Assembly: GCA_044841755.1 (NCBI GenBank)
Contig: JAXOFM010000002.1
Span: forward strand, 186,001-250,000
DNA from: CAZAPO01 sp044841755
GTDB lineage: Bacteria > Bacteroidota > Bacteroidia > Flavobacteriales > Flavobacteriaceae
Length of the DNA stretch: 64,000 bases
Direction: 5' to 3'
A model generated the notes under the pieces. The model was not told the origin of the DNA. It did no database searches and saw nothing but the letters and a program-made list of their open reading frames with translations. A program made the position numbers and the translations under genes. Shown in pieces: positions 25,501 through 33,958 of this stretch. Each line of letters begins with the position of its first letter. The first letter of the stretch is position 1.

Positions 25501-26852
25501 GTAATGAAGTAGATATTGTTATTTCTCGTACTTCTGAGATTAAAATAGTTGACACTAAAACAGGAATTACTTTAAGTACAAATAATATTCCTTACGGATC
25601 TTACATCTATATTAAAGATGGACAAAAGATCAAAGAAGGAGATGTTGTTTGTCAGTGGGATCCATATAATGGTGTAATTATTTCTGAGTTCTCAGGTAAA
25701 GTTGCTTATGAGAATATTGAACAAGGTGTTACTTATCAAGTAGAGATTGATGAACAAACTGGATTCCAGGAAAAAGTAATTTCTGAATCTAGAAATAAAA
25801 AGCTAATTCCTACACTTCACATTCAAGATGGGAAGGGTGAAGTAGTTCGTTCATACAATTTGCCAGTTGGGGCACACTTAATGATTGATGATGGAGATAA
25901 AATTAACGTTGGTAAGGTTTTAGTTAAGATTCCTCGTAAATCAGCTAAGGCTGGTGATATTACAGGAGGTCTTCCACGTGTAACAGAATTATTTGAAGCA
26001 CGTAACCCTTCTAACCCAGCTGTTGTGTCTGAAATTGATGGAGTTGTTTCATTTGGTAAGATTAAGCGCGGTAACCGTGAAATCATTATTGAATCGAAAA
26101 TTGGAGATATTAAGAAGTACTTAGTGAAGTTATCAAACCAGATTTTAGTTCAGGAAAATGACTTTGTTAAAGCCGGTATGCCATTATCTGATGGTTCTAT
26201 TACACCGAATGATATCTTGAATATCAAAGGACCTTCAGCTGTACAACAATATCTAGTGAACGAGGTACAGGAAGTATATCGTTTACAAGGTGTGAAGATC
26301 AATGACAAACACTTTGAAGTTGTTGTTAGACAGATGATGCGTAAGGTTCGCATTAATGACTCTGGTGATACTATCTTCTTAGAAAATCAATTGGTTCACA
26401 AATCAGATTTCATAAGAGAGAATGATGAGATTTTTGGAAAGAAAGTTGTTGAAGATGCAGGAGATTCTGAAAACTTAAAAGCAGGACAGATCATTACACC
26501 AAGAGAGCTGAGAGACGAAAATTCTATTTTACGTCGTGAAGACAAAAACCTTGTTGTAGCAAGAGATGCGAATCCTGCAACTGCAACACCAATACTTCAA
26601 GGAATTACTCGAGCTTCGCTACAAACAAAATCGTTTATCTCTGCAGCATCGTTCCAGGAAACTACTAAAGTATTAAATGAAGCCGCTGTTAACGGTAAGA
26701 TTGATAATTTAGAAGGTCTTAAAGAAAACGTAATTGTTGGACATAAGATACCTGCTGGAACTGGTCTTAGAAACTATGATGATATTATTGTAGGTTCTAA
26801 AGAAGAGTTTGATGAAATGATGCAAGCAAAGCAAGAGTTGAATTATAACTAA
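22551..26852 (+). CDS. rpoC: DNA-directed RNA polymerase subunit beta'
   Basis: RNA polymerase beta' subunit of 1433 residues. The N-terminal zinc ribbon is seen in [20 protein letters not shown]. The Mg2+-binding loop NADFDGDQM lies at 475-483 and holds the three catalytic aspartates. The second zinc site is in [13 protein letters not shown], and the trigger-loop region includes [15 protein letters not shown]. Full length without frameshift. A strong terminator at 26887 ends the operon. Confidence 0.99.
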   Translation: [1433 protein letters not shown]

Positions 26853-26886
26853 ATGTATTTACCGCGAAGGCGGAAATGCTTAACAT

Positions 26887-26926
26887 AAAAAAAGCCTTCA
26901 AGTATTTATTACATGAAGGCTTTTTT
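26887..26926 (+). terminator. Intrinsic terminator of the rpoBC operon
   Basis: A stem of AAAAAAGCCTTCA with TGAAGGCTTTTTT (26888-26900 with 26914-26926) and a 13-base loop, ending in six T. Confidence 0.92.
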
Positions 26927-26950
26927 ATAAAAAGATTAAAATAAGCTATT

Positions 26951-27271
26951 ATGGCAGAAGACAAGAAAAAACAAAAACAGGGACAAATAAATATAGAGCT
27001 AGATGAAGGTGTTGCTGAAGGAACCTATTCTAATTTGGCAATTATCAACCATTCTGTTTCAGAGTTTGTTGTTGATTTTATAAATATTATGCCTGGGACT
27101 CCTAAGAGTAAGGTGAAATCGAGAATCATTTTAACACCACAACATGCCAAGCGTTTATCAAAAGCTTTAGCAGATAATGTAAAACGTTTTGAAAATGCTC
27201 ATGGTGAAATTAAAGATTACGAGCAACCTCCAATGCCACCATTAAACTTTGGACCAACAGGTCAGGCATAA
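26951..27271 (+). CDS. DUF3467 family protein
   Basis: A 106-residue soluble protein of family DUF3467, widespread next to rpoC in Bacteroidota and without known function. Core: GTYSNLAIINHSVSEFVVDFINIMPG followed by VKSRIILTPQHAKRLSKALADNVKRFE. The C-terminal tail QPPMPPLNFGPTGQA is Pro-rich. Its position after the rpoBC terminator suggests its own weak promoter in the 98-base gap. A second, diverged copy of the tail-coding DNA lies 59 bases downstream (27331-27379). Confidence 0.88.
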   Translation: MAEDKKKQKQGQINIELDEGVAEGTYSNLAIINHSVSEFVVDFINIMPGTPKSKVKSRIILTPQHAKRLSKALADNVKRFENAHGEIKDYEQPPMPPLNFGPTGQA

Positions 27272-27330
27272 AGTTTACATGTAATTTAAAACATAGGAAG
27301 TATTGAGGTTGCCCGAAATGCCTTTTATAA

Positions 27331-27379
27331 CAACCGCCTATGCCACGATTAAACTTTGGACCAACGGGTCAGGCATAAA
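27331..27379 (+). pseudogene. Diverged duplicate of the 3' end of the DUF3467 gene
   Basis: These 49 bases match 27224-27272 at 45 of 49 positions and still read QPPMPRLNFGPTGQA followed by TAA. Three of the four differences are synonymous. An in-frame TAA immediately precedes the copy and nothing upstream resembles the rest of the gene, so it is a remnant, not a gene. Confidence 0.8.
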
Positions 27380-27415
27380 CAAAAAGTCCTTTGAATTTTC
27401 AAAGGACTTTTTGTT
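27378..27415. terminator. Bidirectional terminator between DUF3467 and the [4Fe-4S] protein gene
   Basis: A perfect 17-pair palindrome (27378-27394 with 27399-27415) around ATTT, with A-rich and T-rich ends that serve both convergent genes. Its last base is the first base of the minus-strand stop codon. Confidence 0.93.
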
Positions 27416-27657
27416 TAACTAGCTTTTTTCTTTTCGTTAAGATGATATTTTAATGCTCCAGAGGGGCAACGCTTTATTTGTTGAATAATTCGTTTGTTTT
27501 CACTACCATCCAGATCTATCCATGGAATTACTGAATTTCGAAAAACATCAGACAATTCTTTTGCACATTTATCTGCGCGAATACATTCGCAAGGGTTATA
27601 AGTTACCGTAATTTCTTCATTGCTGAAGACATTTGATTTTGTTTTCATGGCGTTCAT
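27415..27657 (-). CDS. Small (4Fe-4S) mono-cluster protein (Fer4_19 type)
   Basis: A small iron-sulfur protein of 80 residues. The cluster ligands are three cysteines in PCECIRADKC plus a later CP in RCPSGALKY, the pattern of the divergent 4Fe-4S mono-cluster family (PF06902). These proteins are thought to be single-electron carriers of unknown partner. The outermost ATG is 27657; ATG 27648 (MKTKSNVF) is an equally possible start. The longer frame upstream would need a TTG codon and adds unconserved residues. It shares a strand with prfC, which lies upstream, but 130 bases separate them. Confidence 0.85.
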   Translation of the reverse strand: MNAMKTKSNVFSNEEITVTYNPCECIRADKCAKELSDVFRNSVIPWIDLDGSENKRIIQQIKRCPSGALKYHLNEKKKAS

Positions 27658-27791
27658 AATTTGGGGTAATGAAACACATTTAAAATTAGACGCTATTGCG
27701 ACCAAACATTGTTAAATATCGACGAAATGTACAAAAAATACGATTAAAAACCAAATTTTGCTAAAAAATACGATATTCAGTTAAAATGCAA

Positions 27792-29378
27792 TTAAAACTC
27801 TGAAGTTAAATGAAACTTAATTGATGGATACTTTTGCTGAGTCATTTGAAGTGTGAACATAGAATCTGCTAAGAACACCATTTGTCCAGATTTATCTTTA
27901 GCTAAAAAACGCTGCTTTACCCTTTTGAATTCTTTAAATTCTTCATTTTTCTCATCTTCAGGATCAACCCAACATGCTTTATGAACATTAAGGTTTTCGT
28001 AAGTACATTTAGCTCCGTATTCATGCTCTAGACGATATTGGATTACTTCATATTGCAATGCTCCAACAGTTCCAATTACTTTTCTACCATTTAAGTCGAG
28101 CGTAAATAGCTGTGCAACACCTTCATCCATTAATTGGTCTATACCTTTATATAATTGTTTTGATTTTAAAGGATCAGCATTGTTGATATATCTAAAGTGT
28201 TCTGGGGAGAAACTTGGGATCCCAGTATAATTAATTATTTCTCCTTCGGTTAAAGTGTCGCCAATTTTAAAGTTTCCTGTATCGTGTAAACCAACGATAT
28301 CTCCAGGATATGAAATATCAACTATTTCTTTCTTTTCAGCGAAAAAGGCATTCGGACTTGAAAATTTTAGTTTTTTACCCAGTCTAACATGCAAGTATGG
28401 TGTATTTCTCTTAAACTCACCAGATACAATTTTAATAAATGCTAAACGATCTCTGTGCTTAGGATCCATATTGGCATGTATTTTAAATACAAAACCTGTA
28501 AATTTTTGTTCTTCTGGTTGTATTAGTCGTTCTTCACTTTGTTTTGCTCTAGGTTTAGGTGCAATATTTATAAAACAATCTAGCAATTCTCTAACACCAA
28601 AATTATTTAAAGCGGATCCAAAGAACACTGGTTGCTGCTCTCCATTTAAATAAGCATCTTTTTCAAACTCTGGATATACACCGCTAACTAATTCAATTTC
28701 TTCTCTTAGCGTTTCTGCAGCATCATCACCAATAAGAGTGTTCAGCGAAGGAGAGGAAAGATCTGATATTTCAACAGTCTCTTCAATATCTTTTTTACTA
28801 TCTCCGGTAAAAAGGTTTAAATTCTTTTCCCAGATATTATAAATTCCTTTAAAATCATAACCCATACCAATTGGGAAACTAAGTGGAGTTACTTTAAGAC
28901 CTAATTTTTGTTCTACTTCATCCAAAAGGTCAAAAGCATCTTTTCCTTCTCTATCCAGTTTATTTATAAAAACTATTATAGGAATTTTACGCATTCTACA
29001 TACCTGAACCAGTTTCTCGGTTTGTTCCTCAACACCTTTAGCAACATCAATAACTACTATTACGCTATCGACCGCTGTAAGGGTTCTAAACGTATCTTCA
29101 GCAAAATCCTTGTGCCCAGGAGTATCCAGAATATTTATTTTAATGCCATTGTACTCGAATGCAAGAACCGAAGTAGCTACAGAAATACCACGTTGACGCT
29201 CAATTTCCATGAAGTCACTCGTTGCTCCTTTCTTGATTTTATTACTCTTTACAGCTCCAGCTTCCTGTATTGCTCCACCAAATAACAATAACTTTTCTGT
29301 AAGCGTAGTTTTACCTGCATCTGGATGCGATACAATCCCAAAAGTCCTTCTTCTATTGATCTCTTCAATAAATGACAT
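27792..29378 (-). CDS. prfC: Peptide chain release factor 3
   Basis: Translational GTPase of 528 residues that removes RF1/RF2 from the ribosome after peptide release. G1 SHPDAGKTT (17-25), G3 DTPGHKDF, G4 NKLD, and the RF3-specific C-terminal domain ending SIKFHLTSEF. Length is normal for RF3. Start taken at ATG 29378 (MSFIEEINRRRTFG); an upstream in-frame start at 29417 would span the promoter -7 box. Monocistronic on the minus strand. Confidence 0.97.
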   Translation of the reverse strand: MSFIEEINRRRTFGIVSHPDAGKTTLTEKLLLFGGAIQEAGAVKSNKIKKGATSDFMEIERQRGISVATSVLAFEYNGIKINILDTPGHKDFAEDTFRTLTAVDSVIVVIDVAKGVEEQTEKLVQVCRMRKIPIIVFINKLDREGKDAFDLLDEVEQKLGLKVTPLSFPIGMGYDFKGIYNIWEKNLNLFTGDSKKDIEETVEISDLSSPSLNTLIGDDAAETLREEIELVSGVYPEFEKDAYLNGEQQPVFFGSALNNFGVRELLDCFINIAPKPRAKQSEERLIQPEEQKFTGFVFKIHANMDPKHRDRLAFIKIVSGEFKRNTPYLHVRLGKKLKFSSPNAFFAEKKEIVDISYPGDIVGLHDTGNFKIGDTLTEGEIINYTGIPSFSPEHFRYINNADPLKSKQLYKGIDQLMDEGVAQLFTLDLNGRKVIGTVGALQYEVIQYRLEHEYGAKCTYENLNVHKACWVDPEDEKNEEFKEFKRVKQRFLAKDKSGQMVFLADSMFTLQMTQQKYPSIKFHLTSEF

Positions 29379-29393
29379 AAAAATAAATTTCGG

Positions 29394-29401
29394 CAAAGAT
29401 A
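29394..29401 (-). promoter_or_regulatory. -7 element of the prfC promoter
   Basis: TATCTTTG on the minus strand, 16 bases before the prfC ATG, matches TAnnTTTG exactly. No good -33 TTG at the usual distance; the 5' UTR would be about 10 bases. Confidence 0.55.
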
Positions 29402-29497
29402 CTATTATAAATGGCAATAGAAACTATTGATTATACCTAGATATATTTTTATGATATCCTTGTATTTAATTTTGATTTTAGTTGGTATTTTTACCAT

Positions 29498-30037
29498 ATG
29501 AAGGAAGAACAGGTAATTCTAGTTAACGAGCGAAATGAGCAAATTGGATTAATGCCAAAAATGGAAGCTCATAAGAAGGCAGTTTTGCATAGAGCATTTT
29601 CGGTTTTTATTTTTAATGACAATAATGAACTCATGCTGCAACAACGAGCGTTAGATAAATACCATTCTCCTGGATTATGGACAAATACATGCTGTAGTCA
29701 TCAACGTGATGGTGAAAGTAATATTGAAGCTGGAAAGCGACGATTGATGGAAGAAATGGGCTTTACAGCTCATCTTGAAGAATCAATTTCATTTATTTAT
29801 AAAGCACCTTTTGATAATGGGTTAACAGAGCATGAATATGATCATGTTTTACTGGGTAAGTATAATGATGAACCAGATATAAACCCAGAAGAAGTAGCTG
29901 CATGGAAATGGATGAGGATGGAAGATGTTAAGGTTGATATTGCATTACATCCGGATGAATATACTGAATGGTTTAAGATTATATTTCAGAAGTTTTATGA
30001 ACATTTAAACGTAATTGATAATGAAAGTAACGGTTAG
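29498..30037 (+). CDS. idi: Isopentenyl-diphosphate delta-isomerase, type I
   Basis: Nudix-fold enzyme of 179 residues that interconverts IPP and DMAPP in isoprenoid synthesis. Catalytic C66 lies in WTNTCCSH, and the acid/base glutamate is E113 in EHEYDH. The Nudix-like segment is RRLMEEMGF (81-89). Its 3' end overlaps the next gene by 17 bases, so translation is probably coupled. The DMAPP produced would feed quinone and carotenoid synthesis. Confidence 0.97.
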   Translation: MKEEQVILVNERNEQIGLMPKMEAHKKAVLHRAFSVFIFNDNNELMLQQRALDKYHSPGLWTNTCCSHQRDGESNIEAGKRRLMEEMGFTAHLEESISFIYKAPFDNGLTEHEYDHVLLGKYNDEPDINPEEVAAWKWMRMEDVKVDIALHPDEYTEWFKIIFQKFYEHLNVIDNESNG

Positions 30038-30431
30038 TAGAAAGGCACATTTTAACGCAGCACATAGATTGTACAATGCAGATTGGACCGATGCACGTAA
30101 TGCTACCGTTTTTGGTAAGTGCACAAATCCTAATTATCATGGACATAATTATGAGTTAATTGTTTCTGTTAAAGGTGAGATTCATCCCGAAACAGGTTTT
30201 GTAATGGATATGAAAGTTTTAAAGCATATTATTGAAACCGAAGTGGAAGATAAATTTGATCATAAAAATTTAAATGAAGAAGTAGAGGAGTTTAAAACAC
30301 TAAATCCTACAGCTGAAAATATAGCTGTTGTTATTTATAATAAAATTAAACCTAAAATCGAGCCTCAATTAGATTTAGAAGTTACACTTTATGAAACACC
30401 ACGTAATTTTGTAACCTATTCAGGAGATTAG
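30021..30431 (+). CDS. queD: 6-pyruvoyl/6-carboxy-tetrahydropterin synthase family protein (QueD-like)
   Basis: A 136-residue enzyme of the PTPS/QueD family. Zinc ligands H15 (FNAAHRL), H40 and H42 (NYHGHNY) and the catalytic C34 are all present. QueD turns dihydroneopterin triphosphate into carboxytetrahydropterin for queuosine; related PTPS enzymes make pyruvoyl-tetrahydropterin. Which it makes cannot be read from this sequence, and no other que gene is adjacent. Start at ATG 30021, within the end of idi. Confidence 0.8.
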   Translation: MKVTVSRKAHFNAAHRLYNADWTDARNATVFGKCTNPNYHGHNYELIVSVKGEIHPETGFVMDMKVLKHIIETEVEDKFDHKNLNEEVEEFKTLNPTAENIAVVIYNKIKPKIEPQLDLEVTLYETPRNFVTYSGD

Positions 30432-30434
30432 TCT

Positions 30435-31406
30435 ATGCGGCAAAAATTATTTCCATTAAAGTTTCACCCAATATTAAAAGAAAAGATTTGGGGTGGTCAA
30501 AAATTAAGCACTGTTCTAAATAAAAGATCTTCACTTCCTAACATTGGAGAAAGCTGGGAAATAAGTGATGTTGAAGGAGATACTTCAATTGTAAGCGAAG
30601 GTAGTTTGAAAGGGAATAGTTTAAAAGAGCTTTTAATCGAATACAAAGAAGAGTTAGTTGGTAAAAAGTTATTTAAACAATTTGGAGATAAATTCCCTTT
30701 GCTAATCAAGTTTATTGATGCTAAAGAAGACCTGTCTATTCAACTGCATCCAAACGATACATTAGCTGCTGAAAGACATGGCTCTTTTGGAAAAACAGAG
30801 ATGTGGTATGTTATGGATGCTGATAAGGATTCAAATCTCATTGTAGGTTTTAAAGACAATGTTACCCCTCAAGATTATATTAAGCATCTCCAGAATAAAA
30901 CGTTGACTAACATTTTAAACTTTGATAAAGTAACCCAGGGAGATACTTATTTTATAGAGGTTGGAAGAGTACATGCTATTGGAGCGGGAGTGATGTTGGC
31001 TGAAATTCAGCAAACAAGTGATATAACCTATAGAGTCTATGATTGGGACAGGGTCGACGATCAAGGAAATACTCGTGAACTTCATGTTGATATGGCTTTG
31101 GATGCTATAGATTTTGATATGGATGATAATTTTAGGGCAGAATATACTAAGCGTAAAAATACTTCAAACAATATGGTAAGCTGTCCTTATTTCACCACCA
31201 ATTATATTGAATTAGATGGCGAGGTTAATATAGATAATGATAAAGATTCGTTTATTATTTATATCTGTACGGAAGGAAAAGCTTCAATCTTTAGTGATGA
31301 TTTTGAAGTAATTATTGAGAAAGGTCAGACGGTATTAGTTCCGGCAATTATAAGTGACTTTACATTAAAATCTAAAGACGCTAAACTGTTAGAAGTTTAT
31401 GTATAA
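30435..31406 (+). CDS. manA: Mannose-6-phosphate isomerase, class I
   Basis: Zinc enzyme of 323 residues that interconverts mannose-6-phosphate and fructose-6-phosphate, supplying GDP-mannose or mannose catabolism. Metal ligands are visible in SIQLHPND, KTEMWYV and VGRVHAIGAG, with the catalytic Arg-containing DWDRVDDQG further on. The short, cupin-like class I form without the extra eukaryotic domain. It starts 3 bases after the QueD-like gene, so idi, queD and manA look like one transcript. Confidence 0.95.
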   Translation: MRQKLFPLKFHPILKEKIWGGQKLSTVLNKRSSLPNIGESWEISDVEGDTSIVSEGSLKGNSLKELLIEYKEELVGKKLFKQFGDKFPLLIKFIDAKEDLSIQLHPNDTLAAERHGSFGKTEMWYVMDADKDSNLIVGFKDNVTPQDYIKHLQNKTLTNILNFDKVTQGDTYFIEVGRVHAIGAGVMLAEIQQTSDITYRVYDWDRVDDQGNTRELHVDMALDAIDFDMDDNFRAEYTKRKNTSNNMVSCPYFTTNYIELDGEVNIDNDKDSFIIYICTEGKASIFSDDFEVIIEKGQTVLVPAIISDFTLKSKDAKLLEVYV

Positions 31407-31442
31407 ATTCAGTAACTTTAAAACATATTAAACTTATATAAA

Positions 31443-31709
31443 ATGGCAAAAGTAAGAGACTTAAAGAAAGATATAAACTACGTTTTAGGAGACATTATAG
31501 AAGCAGTTTACATTTGGGAATATAATAATACAGATAAAGACACTAAAAAAAGCGAGGCAATTATAGATGAGGCAATTACTACTTTTGATGAATTAATTGA
31601 GAAGGTAAACAAACGTGATGTAGAGGATAAAAGGGCTCATTTTAGAGCTATTAATAAAGAGCTTGAAGATAGAGGAAAAGCTCTAATAGATAAACTAAAT
31701 AAACTATAA
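31443..31709 (+). CDS. Small helical protein of unknown function
   Basis: An 88-residue, highly charged, all-helical protein (MAKVRDLKKDINYVLGDIIEAVYIWEY...). I do not recognise a named family, although similar small proteins are common in Flavobacteriia. No membrane helix or signal. It lies 36 bases after manA and shares the terminator at 31708. Confidence 0.7.
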   Translation: MAKVRDLKKDINYVLGDIIEAVYIWEYNNTDKDTKKSEAIIDEAITTFDELIEKVNKRDVEDKRAHFRAINKELEDRGKALIDKLNKL

Positions 31710-31743
31710 TAAAAAAGGCGCTTAAAACAGCGCCTTTTTTATT
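31708..31743. terminator. Bidirectional terminator
   Basis: Stem AATAAAAAAGGCGCT-type (31708-31722 with 31729-31743), loop TAAAAC, A-run and T-run on opposite sides. It ends both the plus-strand gene and the minus-strand DUF4369 gene, whose stop codon lies in its right arm. Confidence 0.92.
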
Positions 31744-32449
31744 CAATAGAATCTTCTTCCATTTTTCGTTCTTTTATAAAATCATTTAGCTGAACACCAT
31801 ATCTTGAATTAGCTATATTTTTTGGTAATGCGTTGTATATTGTATCTAAATATTTTGTATTTGCATCAAAAACTTCTGCTAGTGCTATATAAGGAGCTAC
31901 TTCACTATTCTTATTGTTTAAAGCAAAGTTAATTGCATAAAGATATCTACGTTTTAACAAACCATCAGCCTCTTCCTCTTTAGCGATTATTTGTAAACTG
32001 TCACCACTTTGTTGAGCTTCAAATTTCTCTTTTATAAGCTCTAAATTTCTATCATTAAATCTAGACATCATTTTTCTGTATTCAGCTAATTTTTCTTGCT
32101 GGTTAGAGCCAATAATTTCTGGTTCAAAGGCGTACTGCTTTAAGGATGTGTTAATCTGAGTAATACCTTTATCTGCAAAAAAAGTTATGCGTTCTTCTTC
32201 CTTACTGTTCTTATCTAACATTAGATATAAAACTTCAGGTTCATCTAACTCACTTTGAAGCATAAAAGGTTCTTCTCCATTTATGGCAAAAGAATCTAAC
32301 ATTACCAAAGTTGTGTCTCGTACAGCTTGAAGATAAACAGTTCCTTTCTTTAATCCTTTGATATTACCAGTAACAGTAAGATCAGCTTCTTTTTCTCCAC
32401 ATGCAACTATGGTGAGTAGTGAGATTAACATTAATGCAGCTTTCTTCAT
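31739..32449 (-). CDS. DUF4369-containing lipoprotein
   Basis: Lipoprotein of 236 residues with lipobox TIVAC (C17). The body starts with the beta-rich DUF4369 module (LTVTGNIKGLKKGTVYLQAVRDTTLVMLDSF), which in Bacteroidota usually sits in front of a thioredoxin domain; here the rest is helical, with no CxxC motif. Outer-membrane or periplasmic; function unknown. Confidence 0.85.
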   Translation of the reverse strand: MKKAALMLISLLTIVACGEKEADLTVTGNIKGLKKGTVYLQAVRDTTLVMLDSFAINGEEPFMLQSELDEPEVLYLMLDKNSKEEERITFFADKGITQINTSLKQYAFEPEIIGSNQQEKLAEYRKMMSRFNDRNLELIKEKFEAQQSGDSLQIIAKEEEADGLLKRRYLYAINFALNNKNSEVAPYIALAEVFDANTKYLDTIYNALPKNIANSRYGVQLNDFIKERKMEEDSIE

Positions 32450-32521
32450 TTTTAAAAATTTTGTCGGGCAAATATCTAATAATTAGTGCTGAATTGAAAA
32501 TTTAAATTCATTCAATTATTT

Positions 32522-33835
32522 TTAACTCATTGCTGCCAGTTCCATAAGTATAGTGCAAGCAATTGCGGCAATCGTTCCAATGGCATAACCAAATACGGCC
32601 AGTAAAACACCAACTGTAGCTAGAGATGGATGAAAAGCAGCTGCTACAATTGGAGCAGAAGCTGCACCTCCAACATTTGCTTGACTTCCAACAGCTAAAA
32701 AGAAATATGGTGCTTTAATAAGTTTAGCAACCAAAATTAGCAATCCGGCATGGATTGTCATCCAAACAATACCAACTACTATTAGCCCTTTATTTTCAAA
32801 AATGAGTGTTAAATCCATTTTCATTCCAATGCTCGCCACAAGAATATAGATAAAAACACTTCCAAATTTACTGGCGCCAGCTCCTTCGTAATTTTTGGCT
32901 TTTGTATAGGACAGAAGAATGGCAATTAATGTAGCGATACTAATCATCCAAAAAAAGCTTGATCCTAAAAAAGTAAAAATATTACGAGTGGTAGGTGACT
33001 CTATGTTGGCTACTAAATCACTAAAGAAGGGTGCTAAGTAGCTAGAACATAAATGTGCAATACTTACTGAACCAAAAGCAATTGCCACGAGTAACATCAA
33101 ATCTGTTAAACTTGGATTGCGTTTAACACTCATTTCAAACTTTGATACTTTCTCTTTAAGTGATTCAATAGCAGAAATATCTGCTTTAAGCCACTTATTA
33201 ATGCCATTTCGTTTACCAATTCCTATTAATAATATTGCCATCCATATATTAGCCACCACAATATCAACGAATACCATACCTCCATATTTTGTAGGGTTAT
33301 ATTCATATATTTCTAGCATTGCAGTTTGATTAGCTCCTCCACCAATCCAACTTCCTGCTAATGTAGAGAGACCTCTCCAAACAGCATCCGGTCCAGCACC
33401 ACCAACCGTTTCAGGAGATACTATAGATATTAGTAAAATTGCTATAGGTCCGCCAATAACAATTCCTAAAGTTCCTGTAAAGAACATTATTAACGCTTTC
33501 CAGCCTAAATTAAAAACTCCCTTTAAATCAATGCTCAAGGTCATTAAAACGAGAGCAGCAGGAAGTAAATAACGACTCGAAACGTAATAAAGATTTGTAC
33601 TTCCTTTAACAACTTCGCCAGCATCGTTTATAGTTTCCCATTCTGGAGCTATAAGTCCAGCTGTAGTTAAAATAGCAGGAACCATATATGCCATGAACAA
33701 TCCTGGAACAATTTTATAAAATTTATGCCAAAAACCAGAAGGTCTAGATTCAGTGTAAAAAACAAAACCAAGAGCAAGCATTAAGAGTCCAAAGACAATC
33801 GTGTCGTTGGTAAATAATGGAGTAGTGTCTGTCAT
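32522..33835 (-). CDS. DUF819 family membrane protein
   Basis: Inner-membrane protein of 437 residues with about 11 helices. It matches the DUF819 (YjcL-like) family, whose fold resembles sodium-dependent secondary transporters; substrate unknown. Conserved stretches: AGSWIGGGANQTAM and SQANVGGAASAPIVAAAF, both Gly/Ala-rich and polar in the membrane, as expected for a transport core. It appears monocistronic. Confidence 0.88.
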   Translation of the reverse strand: MTDTTPLFTNDTIVFGLLMLALGFVFYTESRPSGFWHKFYKIVPGLFMAYMVPAILTTAGLIAPEWETINDAGEVVKGSTNLYYVSSRYLLPAALVLMTLSIDLKGVFNLGWKALIMFFTGTLGIVIGGPIAILLISIVSPETVGGAGPDAVWRGLSTLAGSWIGGGANQTAMLEIYEYNPTKYGGMVFVDIVVANIWMAILLIGIGKRNGINKWLKADISAIESLKEKVSKFEMSVKRNPSLTDLMLLVAIAFGSVSIAHLCSSYLAPFFSDLVANIESPTTRNIFTFLGSSFFWMISIATLIAILLSYTKAKNYEGAGASKFGSVFIYILVASIGMKMDLTLIFENKGLIVVGIVWMTIHAGLLILVAKLIKAPYFFLAVGSQANVGGAASAPIVAAAFHPSLATVGVLLAVFGYAIGTIAAIACTILMELAAMS

Positions 33836-33901
33836 CAGTCTTATTGTATAGATTAGTATTCTTGAAAAATAGTAAATTAAACTGCCATGGGAAAGGAGAA
33901 T

Positions 33902-33936
33902 AAAAAAAATGCGTTATTAATTTCTTAACAACGCAT
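33902..33936 (-). terminator. Terminator of the DUF5916 gene
   Basis: On the minus strand ATGCGTT (33936-33930) pairs with AACGCAT (33915-33909) around a 14-base loop and is followed by an uninterrupted T-run. Confidence 0.7.
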
Positions 33937-33958
33937 CTATTATATTTTATTTCAGGTT

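Noticed and set aside
28908..29285. A 125-codon plus-strand frame within prfC
   Set aside because: It is antisense to the well-conserved G domain of RF3 and has low-complexity Tyr/Asn/Phe composition typical of antisense frames.
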